64,000 nucleotides of DNA from Tupaia tana. Its lineage: Eukaryota; Chordata; Mammalia; Scandentia; Tupaiidae. The translations under genes and the position numbers were made by a program. Numbering within the stretch: the first letter of the stretch is position 1; every line of letters begins with the position of its first letter. Shown one piece after another: positions 23,311-34,925 of the stretch. Below the pieces are notes generated by a model. It had not been told where the DNA came from. It made no database searches and saw only the letters and a list, made by a program, of their open reading frames with translations. The DNA is taken from the NCBI GenBank assembly GCA_026018925.1, contig JAKSZU010000002.1:91539475-91603474 (forward strand), given 5' to 3'.

Positions 23311-23558
23311 TTTTTTTTTGGAGAGGTTTTTGCTATAGGGCGCGTTCACTCGCCAGAAAGACAGAGACAGAAAGCAAGAAATCACCCCCCAGGGAGGATA
23401 GCCACGCTGCAATCCCTTCTCCTCCATTCTCCTCTAGGGATCTTGGGCACGCACACACACGTGCCTGGCATGAGTTTAAGCCACCGGGTCTGGGACTCGA
23501 ACCGCAGTCAACTACATGGGAGTCCAGCGACATACCCATTACGCTAACTGCTGGTCCC
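23311..23558 (-). repeat. SINE type A
   Basis: An antisense full-length copy from ggagaggtttttgctataggg to acgctaactgctggtcccg. Most CpGs are preserved. Confidence 0.92.
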
Positions 23559-24151
23559 GTCATAACTAACTGTTAAAGTACAAGTGTATCTTATCTCTTT
23601 AAGACAGTTACCTTGAAACCGTAGACTTATATGGACTTTATGAATTAAATGTCTGTTATTTACTTAAAATCCTATGATTTGGGGGATATTGGTGTTATCA
23701 CAGAAAAGGAAAAACATCCCCTAACCTCCATTTAATAGTAAGTAACCTTTCTTCAGATGTTTAAATAGCATCAGTCAGCTTTTCCCATTCTGTTGCAAAT
23801 TATTGTCTACTAAATAATTTCGTTTTCCTAAAATTTAAGGCTTTTGCCAAGTTGTGAGACCTTTAATCATTTATATAAAATGTATTTAGATTTTTAAAAA
23901 TTCCCCTACAAGCAACTAAAAGATGCCTTATACTCAAATTTGGTATGCTTCAGTACTATTTTGCAGATGAGATAGAAATGCATAAAATTAAATATTTTAA
24001 TAGAGGATTTGTTTGTTTGCTGTTTAAGAACAAGAACAATCTCCCACTGGAAAGAAATACTACTTACTGCAAGTGTCAGTTTGAGTGACCTAGTACCAGC
24101 AAGTCACAGAACTCAGGGTTTGGAGAGTCCTGTAGAGAGAGGGCAAGAGTT
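23559..24151 (+). other. Unique-looking intron sequence
   Basis: No repeat or exon was recognised. Confidence 0.4.
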
Positions 24152-24285
24152 GGGACCAGCAGTTGGCACCATGGCTATGTTGCTGGACTCCAGTGTAGTT
24201 GACCGCGGTTCAAGTCCCAGACCCAGTGGCTTAAACACATTGGGCGCATGTGCGTGCATGCCCAAGATCCCAAGAGGAGACTGGA
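24152..24285 (+). repeat. SINE type A, 3'-truncated
   Basis: The head gggaccagcagttggcacc and first half are present as far as ccaagaggagactg. The element then stops, with no CT-rich part, 3' end or A tail. A 14-base near-repeat (gagagggcaagagt at 24137-24150 and gagaaggcaagagt at 24286-24299) brackets it. Confidence 0.85.
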
Positions 24286-24528
24286 GAGAAGGCAAGAGTA
24301 AAGAGAGAAGCAACATTTAAGGGACACAAAAAATGGAAATTACCTGTTTATGATCATGTGTATGTTAATATCTTTGATTGAATCAATATATAGCATATAC
24401 ATGATTGGAAAATTTATTTGGTATTCTGTAATGATACACAGTGATTTAATGTAAAAAAATTTAATAAATTTAAAAAAAATAAATGTGGAGTTTAGCAGAG
24501 ATTTGGTAGAAATATGTGAATGCTGATT

Positions 24529-24800
24529 TTTTTTTTTTTTTTTTTTTGGAGAGGTTTTTGCTATAGGGCGCATGAGCTCGCCAGACAGACAGAGAGAAAT
24601 GGACAGACAGAAAGCGAGAAATCACCCCCCAGGGGGGATATGGCCACGCCGCAATCCCTTCTCCTCCATTCTCCTCTTGGGATCTTGGGCATGCACGCAC
24701 ACACGCCCAGCGTGAGTTTTAACCCACTGGGTCCTGGACACGACACGCAGTCGACTAGGTGGGAGTCCAGCGACATAGCCATTACCTAACTGCTGGTCCC
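24529..24800 (-). repeat. SINE type A, with TSD
   Basis: Antisense copy flanked by the 13-bp duplication gtgaatgctgatt (24516-24528 and 24801-24813). It carries a T-run of about 20 and a full body. Confidence 0.93.
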
Positions 24801-24889
24801 GTGAATGCTGATTGGTAATAGACTTGTTCAGAAGACTCCATTAGAGAAACTTAGGTGAAAAGAGTAATTTTTGGTTACCACATTTTTGA

Positions 24890-25056
24890 AAAATAATTAT
24901 TTATTTATTTTATTTTTAATTTGACTAGAGAGATACAGGGGCAGAGGAGAGGGGCAAGGAGAAAGTGAGAAACATATCTACTAGATCTGGGTCTCGAACC
25001 AGGGTCGGCCATGTGGGAGTCCAGAGCCTTAAACACCACACCACCTGCTAGCCCCA
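24890..25056 (-). repeat. SINE type B
   Basis: Antisense: A/T-rich tail, aatttgactagagagatac, actagatctgggtctcgaacc, accacaccacctgctagcccc. Confidence 0.82.
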
Positions 25057-26460
25057 GACTACTATAGTATTTCATGATTTCTTAAATGTCCTTCATCTGA
25101 GACATTAAATACTGTTATTTTGAGTTTTAGCTCACAGTTTTACTATGACATTTATTTTAATGAAATATTTTTTACATTTTAAATCTTGTATTGTTAGCCT
25201 TTTTAATATTAGCAAAGTTGAGCAAGTCACAAGTTTGCTTCCTGCTAGTTTGCCAGCCAGACAGGCCAAAGATACTGCTTAGAGTATCAATATAGAGCCT
25301 GTGGCAATTCAGTGGAATGATTTCCCATTCCTCATCAATGAAAGAAAATACTTACTAAAACAAATTAAAACTTGAACTCAGCAACTTGACCTTGTGGAAC
25401 ATGGTTCTCATACCAGGCGAGTTTTGTTTAGTCAGATCTACAAAAGCAATAATTCTGGTACCTGGGGTAGGAGGAACTTAACCTCCTGTTAGTCCTCTCA
25501 GGAATAAAGGAAAATGCTACTTTTGATTTTGAATTGCTCTCTTTATTAAACTCATTAGCTTGTCAGTCTCCAGCCATTTAATAAATTCTTAATTTTACCA
25601 TATTGGGAGTCAGTAAATGTAATAAGGAAAAACTTGGGTTCTATAGGAAGATAAGTCCAAGTTTACATCTGAATTCTATTGCAAATTATAGCTTTGTGGT
25701 CCTAGGTATCACTCAAAATCTTTGAGCCAACAATTCTTCAGGAAAATGTGTATTGTAAACCTGCCTTCTGTAGTAGTTTAACTGCATTATTTGGTAGCAA
25801 AGTACTTACCTACAACCCACCAGGAGTCTCTTAAGTATTACTCAAAATGTAAGCCATTTCCTAGGTGTCCTGTCCGTTTTTAGACAGCTTATCTTCTCTA
25901 TAACTTTCTCACATTAGCTTCATTTTGATCACCTTCTATTTAGCAAAATTTTAATTATTAGAATGTGTTCATCTTTCATATAGTACAAGGTGAATTCTTG
26001 TTTTGGTCACATTAGATATGCAGCATAAATAATGGGAGGGAGTGTTTTACATTTGTAATTTTGCTTTGTTAGGTTTTTCTGGGTATCTGATCATTTTTTT
26101 CTCAAAAACAATGAGAAAAATCATTTCTGTACCCTTTAATTTACTCAAACCTTTGAGGCAAGGGTGAAATAAAGCATCATCTTTTAATTACAAAATAAGT
26201 AAGATTATTATTTATATTTTTCTTGCCTATTTCTGTGAGAAAATCCTGCATTTTCAATTTGAAATTAGACCCCAGATCCCTAATTTAGTTCTTTTTAGGG
26301 AAAGCATTAGAAAATTGGCATGGATCAGATTTTGAGAATACTTCAAATATGAGATTAAATACAATACTGAATAACTCGAGCTACTTTATTTGTATAAAAT
26401 GATCCTTATACTTTCCCTCTTTTAAATTGCTAGCTTTTTTCAGTTATTTCAATCATCTTT
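25057..26460 (+). other. Intron sequence with one MIR-like piece
   Basis: Text at about 25630-25790 (ggttctataggaagataagtcc, ttgtggtcctaggtatcac, ctttgagccaacaattcttc) has the order of a decayed MIR. The rest looks unique. Confidence 0.4.
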
Positions 26461-26475
26461 TCTATATCTGTATTT

Positions 26476-26717
26476 TTTTTTTTTTTTGAGAGGTTTTTGA
26501 TGTAGGGCATGTGCACTCACCAGAAAGAGACAGACAGAAAGCGAGAAATCACTACCCAGGGAGGATGGCCACATCACAATCCTTACCTCCATTCTCTTCT
26601 CACGATCTTGGGTGCACATGTGCCCGGAGTGAGTTTAAGCCACTGGGTCTGTGACTTGAATCGCGGTCAGCTACGTGGGAGTCCAGCGACATAGCCATTA
26701 CGCTAACTGCTGGTCCC
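26476..26717 (-). repeat. SINE type A, with 15-bp TSD
   Basis: Antisense copy bracketed by the perfect 15-bp duplication tctatatctgtattt at 26461-26475 and 26718-26732. Confidence 0.93.
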
Positions 26718-26732
26718 TCTATATCTGTATTT

Positions 26733-27344
26733 AACATTTGGAAGAGGAAAAAAGTGGTGTCTTTCTCTGTACTTATTACTGGGCTGACTGCTCTTGTCTT
26801 TTACTTTGATTTTTTTTCTAAAAATTTTTTGCCTGAATTCATTCAGGGAACTGCTGTAATTGTTACAGAATATTTTGCTCTACTAATCAGTATCAAAGCT
26901 GTTTGTGTTATAAGTAATATTTCAACATGTTAATGCTACTTGTTTATTGATAATTTACTACATTTTTCCTGGTACTATAGTAATACAAATAAGTTACTAC
27001 TGAAATGTAAATCCATTTACTGTAGTTGATGTTGAAACAGTTTTTAAAACTGTATTTTATTACGTTTAGCATATCCTATAGTATATGTATATGAAGTTTT
27101 CTTATCCTAGGAATGGGAATATTCTTTAGTCTTACACAGGTGCAGTTTTCCTGCAATCTGTAAAATAAATCCAGAAGCACAAATAGTGATGAGGATCCAG
27201 ATACTAATCATTGGATAAATGACATATTTCAGAAAGAATCATGAGGCACATATTGTTCTTCTCCGTCTTGTGTTTATAGCATCATATTTTCGATGTTAGT
27301 GAATATAGTAGAAAAGACTATTTGTATGTATATGTGCAAAAGTT
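26733..27344 (+). other. Unique-looking intron sequence
   Basis: No repeat or exon was recognised. Confidence 0.4.
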
Positions 27345-27854
27345 TTATATGTTTTATTTATTTACTTATTTATTTAGCCAGATGGCATGCATGAGAGAGA
27401 GAGAGAGAGAGAGAGAGAGCAAGCTGAAGTACCTTTCTCTGCATTCCTCCCTCCTGTAAGGATTTGGGACATGCACACAAACAGGTCTCGTGTTCTTCAA
27501 ACCACCAGGATCCAGATTAAAATCGCATCTGGGTACATAGGATCCAGCTTCTTTAATCGTTTGTTTTTTGTTTGTTTTGTTTTGTTTTTGAGAGGTTTTT
27601 GCTGTAGGGCGTGTGCGCTAGCCAGACAGAGACAGACAGAAAGCGAGAAATCACCCCCCCGGGGGGATGGCCACGCCGCAATCCCTTCTCCTCTTGGGAT
27701 CTTGGGCACGCACGCACACACGCCTGGCATGAGTTTTAAGCCGCTGGGTCTGGGACACGGACCGCGATCGGACTACATGGGAGTCCAGCAACATAGCCAT
27801 TACGCTAACTGCTGGTGCCCAGCTTCCTTAATCTTGACCCACCAAGCTAGCCCT
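27345..27854 (-). repeat. SINE, diverged long type, split by a type A insertion
   Basis: The outer antisense copy has an A/T-rich tail, a (GA)n run (27393-27420), gatttgggacatgcacacaaac and caccaggatccagatt. It resumes after the inserted SINE with cttgacccaccaagctagccct. Confidence 0.8.
27559..27818 (-). repeat. SINE type A inserted in an older SINE
   Basis: A complete antisense copy. It is flanked by ccagcttctttaatc (27544-27558) and cccagcttccttaatc (right copy at 27819-27833 with one mismatch), which are duplicated parts of the outer SINE. This gives a direct relative age. Confidence 0.93.
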
Positions 27855-28044
27855 ATAACTGTTTGGATCAAATACTATTTCAGGTATTTAACATATTTTC
27901 TAATTCTTTCGGATGGGTCACTTACTACCAGTAATAATTAGGTTAGCAAATTAATTTTGCTTTTTTGCAGTTTGTAGTACATGTAGCAGAGCCATTAATA
28001 GATTGCATAAAATTTTAATTGGAGAAACTTTTTTCTTATTTCCT

Positions 28045-28233
28045 TTTTTTTTTTTTTCCATTTTTTTAGACTTTTTTGCCATAGGGCACCTGGGTACCAA
28101 AGAGAGATGTAGAGAGAAAGATAGAGAGGGAAAGTGAGAAATCGCCCCCTGTGGGAGGATGGCTCTGCTGTAATCTTTTCTCCTCCATTCTCCTCTCAGG
28201 TTTCCAAATTCAGGGTGTGCGCGCGCGCGCTCG

Positions 28234-28267
<34 letters not shown>

Positions 28268-28367
28268 GAGCCCTGGCATGTTTTTTCAAGACACCAGGGT
28301 CCCAGACTCAAACCGCAGCCAGCCATATGGGATCTAACACCTTAACCACCATGTTACCTGCTGGCCC
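28045..28367 (-). repeat. SINE, diverged long type, with Z-type dinucleotide expansion
   Basis: Antisense copy from the T-run and cttttttgccatagggc to caccatgttacctgctggccc. The cgcacgcacacg segment of the body has expanded into (GC)n(AC)n at 28215-28267. Confidence 0.88.
28215..28267 (+). repeat. (GC)n(AC)n alternating purine-pyrimidine tract
   Basis: Twenty-odd GC/CG steps are followed by about 13 AC units inside a SINE. Such sequence can adopt the Z form. Confidence 0.95.
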
Positions 28368-28401
28368 GAAGAAACCTCTATTTTAAAAATTACTAATGTT
28401 T

Positions 28402-28666
28402 GGGACCAGCAGTTAGCGTAATGGCTATGTTGCTGGACTCCCACGTAGTCGACCGCGGTTCGAGTCCCGGACCCGGCGGCTTAAACTCACGCTGGGCGCG
28501 TATGCGTGCGTGCCCAAGATCCCTAGAGGAGAATGGAGGAGAAGGGATTGCGGCGTGGCCATCCCCCCTGGGGGGTGATTTCCTGCTTTCTATCTCTCTG
28601 TCTCTCTCTGTCTGTCTGGCGAGCGCATGCGCCCTATAGCAAAAACCTCTCCAAAAAAAAAAAAAG
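28402..28666 (+). repeat. SINE type A, near-consensus, with 13-bp TSD
   Basis: Sense copy with an intact B box (ggttcgagtcc) and dense CpG. The perfect duplication attactaatgttt lies at 28389-28401 and 28667-28679. It is one of the youngest copies in the window. Confidence 0.95.
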
Positions 28667-28871
28667 ATTACTAATGTTTATACCTCTGGTATTAAAACCT
28701 AATATATAGATACTTGTTTCTATATTACTGACAATCTGTGGATTATTTTATCTTTTATGCTAGCATTTCCTGATTGTAGGTTTTTATTGGCACTAAGTTA
28801 TCACTAAAAAATATTTATAGAGAAGATAGCAATATAGGCAAGAGATTGGTGCTTTTTCAAAATAATTCGCA

Positions 28872-29115
28872 GGGCCAGCCCTGAAGAACAGTGGTTAAGT
28901 GCTGTGCATAGGGAGCTAGATCCCAAATGGCTGACCACAGTTTGAGTCCCAGCCTGGTAGATTGAAAAACATGCCAGGCACGTGTGTGTGTGTCCAAAAT
29001 CCTGAGGGGGATGAAGAAACAGAGTAAAAAATATTGTGATATGACCATACCCCATTGGGGGGAGGGTGCTATCTTTTTCTTTCTCTTTCTTGCTCTCTCT
29101 CTCTGGTAATACAAA
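28872..29115 (+). repeat. SINE, diverged long type
   Basis: Sense copy: gggccagccctgaagaacagtgg, gatcccaaatggctgacc, atgccaggcacgtgtgtg, ataccccattggggggag and tctggtaatacaa. This old variant carries the phrase gaaaaacatgcc where type A has cttaaactcac. Confidence 0.75.
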
Positions 29116-29193
29116 CAAGAATAGAATTAATCACATGTTCCATTTTAATCCATTGAGCATAAATTGTGGTATAGTTGCTTGGGTTTGGGGGCT

Positions 29194-29247
29194 TTTTTTT
29201 GTTTTGTTTTGTTTGTTTTAGGTTTTTGCCATAGGGTACAAGTGCTC

Positions 29248-29286
<39 letters not shown>

Positions 29287-29468
29287 TGAGAAATCATCCC
29301 CCATGGGGGATGGCCATGCTGCAATCTCTTCTCCATTCTCCTCTCAGGATTCTGGGCATGCACGCTCATGCGTTCAGTCTGATTTTCAAGCCACCGTGTC
29401 CAGGACTCAAACCGTAGTCTACTACATGAGAGTCCAGCACCTTAACCACCATGCCACCTGCTGGCCCC
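29194..29468 (-). repeat. SINE, diverged long type
   Basis: Antisense: (TTTTG)n tail, ggtttttgccatagggtac, a (GA)n expansion at 29252-29283, ggggatggccatgctgc, accatgccacctgctggcccc. Confidence 0.88.
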
Positions 29469-29692
29469 AGCTTGATTAATTTTTAAAAGATAATTAATGA
29501 CCTGATAAACCGGGTGTCTGCTTTTTACCTAAGGAGAGTACATAGGTATCACACCTGAGTAATTACTAGAATTGAAGAGAAAGATATCAAGGAAATATCT
29601 GAGGGATCGATGTCAAATAACTTAAACAAGTACTATATATTTGAATTGAAGGTAACTATTGCTGTTTACCCTGTGACTAGCATATTCTTGAA

Positions 29693-29952
29693 TTCTTTAT
29701 TCTTTTCTTTTCTTTGCCATAGAGCATGTGCACTTGCTAGAGAGAAACAGAGAAGGGAAAGGTGAGAAATCACCCCCCCGGGGGAGATGGCCACACTACA
29801 GTCCCTTCTCTAGTCTACTCTTGGGATTTTGGGTAGCACTCATGAGCACCCAGCATGATTTTTTTTTTTTAAGACACCAGATCCACAACTTGAACTGTGG
29901 TCAGCCATGTGGAAGTCCAGCACCTTAACCACTACAAACACCTGCTGGCCCC
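29693..29952 (-). repeat. SINE, diverged long type, with TSD
   Basis: Antisense copy with the perfect 14-bp duplication agcatattcttgaa at 29679-29692 and 29953-29966. The good TSD shows that this subfamily was still mobile not very long ago. Confidence 0.92.
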
Positions 29953-29966
29953 AGCATATTCTTGAA

Positions 29967-30559
29967 CTTGTACTTACTTGACTAAAGTACTGTTTGCCAC
30001 ATTCATGATAATTTTCTAGGAAATGGGAAGATAAACACAAGTAAATGGGGTTACAAAAAGAGATTTCCACCTCCACACGTGGTGATTTTACTGATAAAAA
30101 TGCATTGACGCACATTGGTTGGGCTTGCATGCCCTTTGTGATTTGCCCAGCTGAGATGATTGGCTGGCCTCAGTGAGACATCCTCATTCTCTTCAGGAGA
30201 TTATTCCCCTCCTAAACATCGGTATACATTTAAAGGGTGACTGTTCAAAGTCGTTGTTGTACTTCCACAGGTGAGAAAAAGTACTCTTTGGGGAAAGGTA
30301 TCCGGTTCATAGGAAAATTGAACTGGTGATCTTAGCCAAATCAAGCTACCCATCAGAATTTCAACTTTATAGACTACCATGTGATCGAAAAAGTAGAAAC
30401 TCCGAGTTTGTTTTGTATGACTTCTATAACACACCCGTGCAGGGTAGCTGGCCAACTCAAGAAACCGTGCCTTGTTCATTTTCTGCTGTTTCATCTCTAT
30501 ACATAAACTGACTCACTTACCCAATAGTTTTGCTTTTCTACTGTATGGCAGGTACCTGA
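29967..30559 (+). other. Unique-looking intron sequence
   Basis: No repeat family was recognised. Open frames of 60-97 codons on both strands here lack coding character. Confidence 0.35.
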
Positions 30560-31039
30560 TTATGTGGAGGGGATGGGTAGATGAGTAATAAATTGTTCTT
30601 GTTCTCAAGAGACATGTATAGAAACAAATGTGACATGAAGTGGGAATGCTGTGATAGGGTTAAACTTCCAATACTTGAATCCACAGCTGGGAGTATCTGA
30701 TTCGGTGAGGGATGAAAGGATGTGACAGGAAATCTTCATAGGAAACCTGAGCGTGTGTCAGATAGACAAGGAGGAGAGCTGCATGGTGGGAGAGGAGAAA
30801 TCATTTCAGATAGAAACAGCATGTGGAAAAGGTGGAGGTAGACATGGCCACATGTATTCAGTAGCTGAGCAGTTCTATGGTTTGTTAGGCACCAGAGGTA
30901 AGTTAATAGGAAGTGAGCTGGAAAATTAGAAGACAGCATGAAGATGCTTACATGCCCTGTAAAGGAGATTAGAATTTATCCTCTTCATGATAGGAGCAAT
31001 TTCTTAAATTCATATTCTATAAAGACTGACTGCATTTTA
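30560..31039 (+). repeat. Old unnamed repeat, copy
   Basis: Phrases such as tgttcttgttctcaagagac, cagatagaaacagcatgtgg, agaatttatcctcttcatg and ggagcaatttcttaaat follow the same order as the copy that starts at about 31040. It belongs to a long, old mammalian repeat whose library name I do not recall safely. Confidence 0.5.
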
Positions 31040-31685
31040 GTGAATACTTGAGAAAAGAGCCAGGCTTGGAAAGGAGAGATAGGCCTTATTGCTAGCTCAT
31101 GTTTGAGAGTTGATAAGGACCTGAATTAAGACTGTGATAATGGGGTAATTAAGAAGAGTAGGTAATGGATTTGAGAAGGGAATACTGAGAGTCAAGTAAA
31201 AATCACACATGCCCTGGCTTGCATTCCTGGGTACGTAGTGGTAGCATTGGCCAGTGTAAGACACACCAGGGAATAACAGGCGAGGGAGGCTTTTGAATTG
31301 TTTTTTAGTCTTAAGGTTCATGGGAAAATTTAAGGTTCCTATAGAGGAATAAAGAGGAAGATGACATCACTTTAGAGGGGGAGACAGGGACAGATTCTCT
31401 GATTAAAAGACATTTGAGCAGGTAGCTGAATGAAGTGATAAAGGGAAAGAGCTTCCCAGGTAGAGGCAGTAGCAAATGCAGAGGAGGAACGTGCTTTCCA
31501 TCTTCCAAGAGCAGGAAAACCAGTATAGTTGGAGCTGTGTGGGAGGGAAGAGGGGTAGATGAGATCCAAGTAGGCATGTGCTTTTCATGTAGCGTCTTTA
31601 AGTTGTGGTAAGGACTTCAGATTTTATTCAGAACAAGATAGAAAGCCACTGAAGGGTTTATAGTAGTAATCTAATTTATTCTTTC
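31040..31685 (+). repeat. Old unnamed repeat, left part split by L1
   Basis: Text includes gagcttcccaggtagaggcag, gtggtaaggacttcagattt and agaaagccactgaagggttt. The reading breaks off at about 31680 and resumes after the L1 at about 33630 with gctctaactgctctctgtgg. Confidence 0.6.
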
Positions 31686-33629
31686 CCCCCTTCACTTCTT
31701 ACAACAGCATTTATTTAGTGATGCTTGTGTATGTTCAGTTCTGTAACATCTGTCCCGTACATAGATTCTTGTAACCACCAGTCAGGATATAGTGCTGTGT
31801 AATCACCACAGAGAAACTCCGTTGTGCTCCCTCATTATAGTGTCACCTTTCCCTCCAACCATAATGACAACCACCAGTCTATTCCCTGTCACTGTAATTG
31901 TGTCACACATGCCATACATCATGTTACCTTTGAGATTGGTTTTCTTTCATTCAACATAATACCCTTGAGAATCCCTCCTGAGTTTTTGCAAATTTCAATG
32001 CTTCTTTTTTTTTTTTTTTTTACACTAAAAAGTATACCATTGTATAGATGTACTGCAATTTGGGTAACCATTTGCTTGTTTAAAGGACTTTTGGATTTCA
32101 GATCGTGGGCTACAAAAACATAGCTTCTGTGAACGGTTCTGTACAGGTTTTTATGTGAAAATAGGTTTTCATCTCTGAAGGATAAATCTGCAAGAGTGCT
32201 ATTTGTTTAGTTGCATGATAAATGTATGCTTAACTGAAACTGGCAGACTTTTCTAGAGTAGCTGTAGTTTTACATTCCCACCAACAATGTATGAGTGGTC
32301 TAGTTTCTCCAGATGTTCACTCTCACTTGATATTGTCTGTTTTTTATTTCAACCAGTCAAATTAGGTATGTAGGGATAACTCATTGTTGCATTAATTTGC
32401 ATTTCCCTAACGGCTAATGTTGGACATATTTTCACATGCTTCTTATATATTCAGCGTTGAAGTGCCCACTCAAGTCATATGCCCATATTCCGATTGCTTG
32501 TTTGTTTTGTTCTTGTGTTTAAGAGGGTTTATTATACATTCTGGATCCAAGTCCTGTGTTGAGTATATGATTCAAGTATTTTCTCCTGATATATGATTTG
32601 TCTTTATATCCTTTTAATAGAGTCTTTTGCAGAGCAGGTTTTTTGTTTGTTTTGATGAGGTGAAGTTTGTGCAGTTTTTCTTATCAAGTCTCAGGACTAA
32701 CTTTAGGTTTCATAGATTTTCTCCTTTCTTAATGATTCCTAAAAGCTATAGTTCTTACATATACAGATCTATGATCTATTTTGCTTTCATTTTAATATAA
32801 TGTGTGAATTTTAGGTTTTTTTGTTCTTTGGATTTTTGCCTATAGTTGAGCAGTTATTTCAATATCATTTGTAGAAAAGATTATTCTTCCCTGGGATTGC
32901 TTTTTCACCTTTGTCAAAAGTGATATGGCGATAACAGTGAAGGTGTAGTTCTGAATTCTCTGTTTTGTTCTTCTGTTCTCTGATCTTCATCCCTTCCCTG
33001 GTACTACACTGTCTTGATTATTGTAACTATATATGTCTTAAATCATAGTGAAGCTCTTCCTACTTTATTCTCCTTTTTCAGAATTGTTTTGGCTAGTGTA
33101 GTTTCTTTCCATTTAAAATTTAGAATCTACAGGAGCCAGCCAGTGAAGTGGTGGTTAAGATGCTAGTCTCCCACGTAGCCGACCGTGGTTCAAGTCCTGG
33201 ACCTGGCAGCTTGCCTTCTCATTCTCCCTCTCTCTCTGTCTCTCTCTGGTCAAATTGAAGAATAATAATAAAAAAATTAAATTAAATTAGATAATTCCTT
33301 TTAAAAAAGAATCTCCAAAAATACTCTGCTGAGATTTTGGTAAAAACTACATTAAACCTATAGGTGAGAGAAGACAAGCTTGTCTTGTTCCTGATCTTAG
33401 GAGGAAATCATTTAGACTTTCACCTTTAACTGTACGTTAGCTGTAAGGTTTTGTAGGTGCTACTTGTCAGGTTGAGAAAGTCTCCTTTCAATTCCTAGTT
33501 CGTTAAGAGTTTCTATAATGACTGGGCCTTGAATTTTGTCAAATACTTTTTCTATTACTGTATTAGTTAATCTGGTCTTACATCTTTTCTTCTTTAAACT
33601 GGTAACTGATGATAACTTTCCTTTTTTAA
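31686..33629 (-). repeat. L1, antisense, about 1.9 kb, hosting a SINE
   Basis: Clear antisense L1 landmarks appear in order: gattggttttctttcattcaac, accattgtatagatgtactgc, ttacattcccaccaacaatg, gcatttccctaacggctaatg, ggatccaagtcctgtgttgag and actacactgtcttgattattg. It is a diverged, inactive insertion into the older repeat. Confidence 0.85.
33131..33300 (+). repeat. SINE type B
   Basis: Sense: ggagccagccagtgaagtgg, cccacgtagccgaccgtgg, a good B box (ggttcaagtcc), cagcttgccttctcattctcc, ctctggtcaaattgaag and an AAT tail. It sits inside the L1. Confidence 0.85.
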
Positions 33630-34115
33630 AGGTTTGCTCTAACTGCTCTCTGTGGAATAAACTGGAGAAGAAGCCAAGATGTAAACGAAGAAACCATATT
33701 TGAAATTATTTCAGTAATTCAGATGAGAGATGATGGTGGCTGGGACTAGGCTGGTAACAGTAAAGGGTGAGAAGAGGTCAGATTTTGGATACATTTCAGA
33801 CTTGTGTGGGCAGGAATTGCTAAGAAATTGGATCTGAGTCCATAAAAGAGAATTTAAGGATGACTCCCAAGATTTTTGGCCCAAGCTGTTGAAAGTATGG
33901 AGCTGCTATTGACTGAGATGGGGGAGAGTCAGGAAGCAGCAGGTTTAGACTGGGCTAAGCAATTAGGTGCTTGTTTTTGGAAGTGTTAACTTTAAAAAGT
34001 CTTTTAGGCATAACTGGTGACATCAAGTGGGCAATTCACTCTATATACAAAATGAAATTTAGGTGAGAGATTCAATTGGGAGTCATCATTGGAGCTGATA
34101 TGTAAGAAATTTTAG
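33630..34115 (+). repeat. Old unnamed repeat, right part
   Basis: Continuation of the copy interrupted at 31685: gctctaactgctctctgtgg, gtaattcagatgagagatgatgg, aaggatgactcccaagattt, tgactgagatgggggagag and ttgggagtcatcattgg. Confidence 0.6.
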
Positions 34116-34779
34116 CAGTATCTGCTGTAAAAATACCTATGACAGCTTTCTGTTTGCTGTAATGTTGTTTAGAGTTTATTAGCAAAAAAGCCAGATTCTC
34201 CTAGCATGTGAGAAAAGAGCTTTGTGAAAATTTGGATCAGTCTTGCTTGTCAGTAGACAGTTATGTATATAATAGTAAGTACACTAGAAATTATGTGATT
34301 GAAAGTTTAGAGGGTGCATATTTACTATAATATGTAAATTGTACTTATTTGATAGGTAGATGACTATAAAAGTCAGAGTCTTGCTAATTTTCAGAGCTTT
34401 GTCCTAAATCTTTATAAAACAAAGTAGCTCTATGAGTATTGCAAAAGGGTATGATGCTGTTATTAAGTGCCCAAGTGGCTTCCTGTGGCAGCACTTCTCA
34501 GAAGCAGATGCAAAACAGAAATTAAATACAGGAATACAAAATAGCTAGCAAGGTGAGGCTTAGAGCCTGAAGAAATTGATGAAAGGTCCAAGGTGAGCCT
34601 CATTCATACAGAACTCTAAAAAGGTATATTTTGAGTCCCACTCAGATGTGTTTACTTTATATTGAAGTGGTCTGGAAAATATTTTTTAAGTACCACAATT
34701 GTTTTTGTTATAATTGATTGTTAGCATTAATATTATTGAAAATTTATATGTTTCTAGTACTTTTATTCATCCCTATTGC

Positions 34780-34925
34780 AGGGTTTTCCATGTTATATTA
34801 TAATTATTAATATTTGCTTACTTTTCCATTTCTCCCACTAAACGTAAGCTCTGGTAGCATTCGTGCAGTGCATTGACATCTGAGCTCTCAGTAAATGTGT
34901 GTGACTGAATGAATGACTAGCAAAT
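34780..34925 (+). repeat. L2 3' end
   Basis: ccactaaacgtaagctctgg, cagtaaatgtgtgtgactg and the terminal aatgaatga-like text follow the L2 3' end. Confidence 0.6.

Noticed and set aside
30201..31588. Cluster of 60-97 codon minus-strand frames as a small gene
   Set aside because: They overlap an old interspersed repeat, have no splice signals in order, no shared domain and no conserved start.
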